A stretch of 8,993 nucleotides of DNA, taken from contig JAFMSA010000130.1 in the NCBI GenBank assembly GCA_017353855.1, forward strand, positions 1-8,993. The letters run 5' to 3'. This stretch comes from Alphaproteobacteria bacterium (GTDB taxonomy: Bacteria; Pseudomonadota; Alphaproteobacteria; ATCC43930; CGMCC-115725). Position numbers and translations under genes: made by a program. Under the pieces are notes generated by a model that saw only the letters and a program-made list of their open reading frames with translations, was not told where the DNA came from and did no database searches. Below are positions 7,330 through 8,993 of the stretch, piece by piece. The stretch's first letter is position 1, and each line of letters begins with the position of its first letter.

Positions 7330-7881
7330 TTAAGCCGGTCCGGCCGACGCGACAATCCGCTCGACCAAGGGCAGGATTTTCTCTTTGACGTCCTGCTCCG
7401 TCAGCGGTCCCACATGCCGGTAACGGATATGGCCGGCGGTGTCGATGACATAGGTCTCCGGCACGCCGTACACCCCAAAATTGATGCCGGTCGTCCCGTC
7501 ACGATCGACGCCCACCCGCGCATAAGGATTACCCAGACGATCGAGGAACCGGCGTGACGCCTCGGGGCTGTCCTTGTAGGCGATCCCCTCGAGGGTTACC
7601 CCGGGCCGGTGCGCGAGCGCCATAAGTGCCGGCTGCTCTTCGCGGCAGGGAGCGCACCACGAGGCGAAGAAATTGACGAGACTGACACGGCCCTCGAGGT
7701 CCTTACGGGTCAGCCCGGCGGCGCCATCTTCGAGACCGGGTAATGTGAACTCGGGGGCCGGGCGATTGATCAGCGCCGACGGCAACAGCCGCGGATCGTG
7801 TCTCAGACCCACCGCAAATGCAGCGAGCAACGCGGCAAAGAGCACCGCCGGCACCAGAAATGCGAGCCTGCGCGGGGTCAT
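7330..7881 (-). CDS. ccmG: CcmG/DsbE thiol:disulfide interchange protein
   Basis: A 183-residue membrane-tethered thioredoxin-like protein that reduces the CXXCH cysteines of apocytochromes c, or the Ccm thiol partners, in the periplasm before haem ligation. Residues 5-26 form a single N-terminal membrane anchor. The TlpA/DsbE domain follows: NRPAPEFTLPGLED (39-52), the redox motif FFASWCAPCREEQP with Cys76 and Cys79, and the cis-proline loop YGVPETYVID with Pro141. An acidic residue typical of CcmG is present near the active site (E81-E82). The frame is open further upstream, but the ATG at 7879-7881 overlaps the ccmE stop by 4 bp (ATGA) and begins exactly at the anchor, so it is preferred. 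It is the last gene of the visible ccm cluster, with no ccmH or ccmI after it. Confidence 0.95.
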   Translation of the reverse strand: MTPRRLAFLVPAVLFAALLAAFAVGLRHDPRLLPSALINRPAPEFTLPGLEDGAAGLTRKDLEGRVSLVNFFASWCAPCREEQPALMALAHRPGVTLEGIAYKDSPEASRRFLDRLGNPYARVGVDRDGTTGINFGVYGVPETYVIDTAGHIRYRHVGPLTEQDVKEKILPLVERIVASAGPA

Positions 7882-8363
7882 CTCGTCGGGGTTGCGCCGG
7901 GCGCCGCGGCGGCACCTGCCGTCGCGCCGCCTTCCTGCCAATGCCCGCTTTTCTTCAGCGCGTCGACGACCTCGCGCGGCATGTAGTTCTCGTCGTGCTT
8001 GGCGAGCACGCTCGAGGCAGAAAATACGCCGTCCGTGCGTAGTTTTCCCTCGGCAACGGCACCCTGCCCCTCCCGGAAAAGGTCGGGCAGCAACCCCTGG
8101 TAGACGACCGGAACGTCCGCTTTCCCGTCCGTTATCCGGAAGGAGACGGTGTGCCCGTCAGGAGCCCGGGACACGCTTTTCGCCTCGACGAGACCGCCGA
8201 TCCGCACCCGCCGGTCGACCGCGGCGTGTTTCGCCTTCAGCTCGCTTGGGCTGTAAAAAAAGACGAGGTTGTCGTTGAAAGCACTCAGCACCAATGCAGT
8301 GGCACCACCAAGGGCCGCCATACCGATCGTCAGCAGACCCAGCCTTTGCTGCTTGCGGGTCAT
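7878..8363 (-). CDS. ccmE: CcmE haem chaperone
   Basis: A 161-residue periplasmic haem chaperone of System I cytochrome c maturation. It accepts haem from CcmC/CcmD, holds it through a covalent histidine bond and passes it to the CcmF/H ligase. It begins MTRKQQRLGLL and has one membrane anchor (about residues 8-28), followed by LVFFYSPSEL. The OB-fold domain shows RVRIGGLVEAKSV, VSFRITDG, VPVVYQGLLPDLFREGQGAVAEG and the functional motif VLAKHDENYMP. His123 is the covalent haem ligand and Tyr127 the associated axial ligand, matching E. coli His130 and Tyr134. The C-terminus is Ala/Gly-rich and flexible. The start overlaps the ccmD stop by 4 bp; its stop overlaps the ccmG start in the same way, indicating translational coupling. 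Confidence 0.97.
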   Translation of the reverse strand: MTRKQQRLGLLTIGMAALGGATALVLSAFNDNLVFFYSPSELKAKHAAVDRRVRIGGLVEAKSVSRAPDGHTVSFRITDGKADVPVVYQGLLPDLFREGQGAVAEGKLRTDGVFSASSVLAKHDENYMPREVVDALKKSGHWQEGGATAGAAAAPGATPTR

Positions 8364-8533
8364 CGCTTCGGCCGGCCCCGCTGCAGCCGCTCGAGGGCAG
8401 CTGCGCTCTGCCGGTAACGCCACCATGAATGGGCGGTAAGACCCGCGAGGACCGCCACGGCGAGCCCGTAAGCCGGCCACACGAAGGCGGCATAGCCGCC
8501 CATTGCGAGAAACCTGGCAATGCCGTCCATCAT
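8360..8533 (-). CDS. ccmD: CcmD haem exporter accessory protein
   Basis: A 57-residue small membrane protein. It has a short N-terminal part (MMDGIARFLAMGGYAAFVWPAYG), one membrane helix over about residues 14-34 (FVWPAYGLAVAVLAGL), and a basic, coiled C-terminal tail (WWRYRQSAAALERLQRGRPKR). The GGYAAFVWPAYG signature is typical of CcmD. It helps release haem-loaded CcmE from the CcmABC complex. The first of two adjacent ATGs (8531-8533) is used because it forms an ATGA overlap with the ccmC stop; the second, at 8528-8530, is an alternative. Position between ccmC and ccmE confirms the call for so short a protein. Confidence 0.93.
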   Translation of the reverse strand: MMDGIARFLAMGGYAAFVWPAYGLAVAVLAGLTAHSWWRYRQSAAALERLQRGRPKR

Positions 8534-8993
8534 TGCGCCCCCGACCGCGCCGCGAGCACACCCTCCGGCGCAGAGCGGACCGGCGGGGCGACCCCGGCGG
8601 TAAGACGCAGCGCCATCGCTTTGCGCTCGTTCAGAATTGTCCGCATGCGAAGCATCAGCAGCATCATGAACAGAAGCGAGAAGCCAAGCACCATTACCAG
8701 CAGCGGGATCAGCATTGAAATGTCGATCCTCGGCCCCCCCATCCTCATGATGCTGTCCGGCTGGTGCAGCGTGTTCCACCAGTCGACCGAGAATTTGATG
8801 ATCGGCAGGTTGACGACCCCGACGAGCGCCAGCACCGAGCCCGCCCGGCCGCCCCGCGACAGATCGTCGAAAGCGTTCACGAGCGCGATATAGCCGAGAT
8901 ACAGGAAGAACAGGATCAGCACGGACGTCAGCCGGGCGTCCCATACCCACCATGTGCCCCACATCGGACGTCCCCAGAGCGACCCGGTCGCAA
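8530..8993 (-). CDS. ccmC: CcmC haem transporter/handling protein, C-terminal part
   Basis: About 154 C-terminal residues of CcmC; the 5' end lies past the right edge and the full protein is normally about 240 residues. The visible start is ATGSLWGRPMWGTWWVWDARLTS, containing the tryptophan-rich WWD haem-handling motif (residues 11-18 of the visible part). Two further membrane segments follow the one at LILFFLYLGYIALV: VLALVGVVNLPIIKF and ISMLIPLLVMVLGFSLLFMMLL. His76 of the visible part, in WWNTLHQP, corresponds to the essential periplasmic haem-ligand histidine (E. coli His184). The first haem-ligand histidine would be in the missing N-terminus. CcmC delivers haem to CcmE with help from CcmD. 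A run of seven C bases (8734-8740) falls within the gene in the intact frame. The stop overlaps ccmD by 4 bp. Confidence 0.96.
   Translation of the reverse strand, partial: ATGSLWGRPMWGTWWVWDARLTSVLILFFLYLGYIALVNAFDDLSRGGRAGSVLALVGVVNLPIIKFSVDWWNTLHQPDSIMRMGGPRIDISMLIPLLVMVLGFSLLFMMLLMLRMRTILNERKAMALRLTAGVAPPVRSAPEGVLAARSGAQ

Overview
The window is GC-rich, densely packed chromosomal DNA from what looks like an alphaproteobacterium, probably Rhodospirillales or a relative. The evidence for that is a YggT/DUF167 pair, an IalB-family periplasmic protein directly upstream of rlmN and argG, an NnrU-family membrane protein, and System I (Ccm) cytochrome c maturation genes. The order-level placement is inference from gene content only. 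There are no phage, transposon, plasmid, CRISPR, rRNA or tRNA signatures, and no stretch over about 215 bp lacks a gene.

Layout. (1) Plus strand, 1-2098: the 3' end of a YggT-family membrane protein, overlapped by a DUF167 (YggU-like) gene, then an NnrU-family membrane protein, then, after an 83-bp gap and with a strong ribosome binding site, a soluble alpha/beta hydrolase. (2) Minus strand, 5872 down to 2095: a tight cluster in the order IalB-family secreted protein, rlmN, membrane-anchored alpha/beta hydrolase, argG, with gaps of 30, 34 and 24 bp. Its last gene, argG, ends tail-to-tail with the plus-strand hydrolase, and both stop codons lie in the same palindromic CTAG. (3) 5951-7118: a DinB/YfiT-type putative metalloenzyme (minus) and a GNAT acetyltransferase (plus), divergent from a 109-bp spacer. 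(4) 7119-7329: a convergent intergenic region rich in inverted repeats, including a perfect 26-bp palindrome and a set of mutually exclusive short stems around a T5 run. (5) Minus strand, 8993 down to 7330: ccmC (5' end beyond the window), ccmD, ccmE and ccmG, each pair joined by a 4-bp ATGA stop/start overlap.

How the genes work together. CcmC and CcmD load haem onto the haem chaperone CcmE, and CcmG is the membrane-tethered thioredoxin-like reductant that keeps apocytochrome CXXCH thiols reduced. CcmF, CcmH and CcmI are not in the window and do not follow ccmG, so they must be encoded elsewhere if the pathway is complete. ccmA and ccmB would be expected just beyond the right edge. RlmN and ArgG are housekeeping enzymes (23S rRNA/tRNA methylation; arginine synthesis). 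The two hydrolases, the DinB protein and the acetyltransferase have recognisable folds and active sites but no assignable substrates.

Overall this is ordinary core genome. I did not find a convincing new system. The places most worth a second look are the structured 7119-7329 region, the truncated ccmCDE-G arrangement, and the mixed IalB-rlmN-hydrolase-argG cluster.
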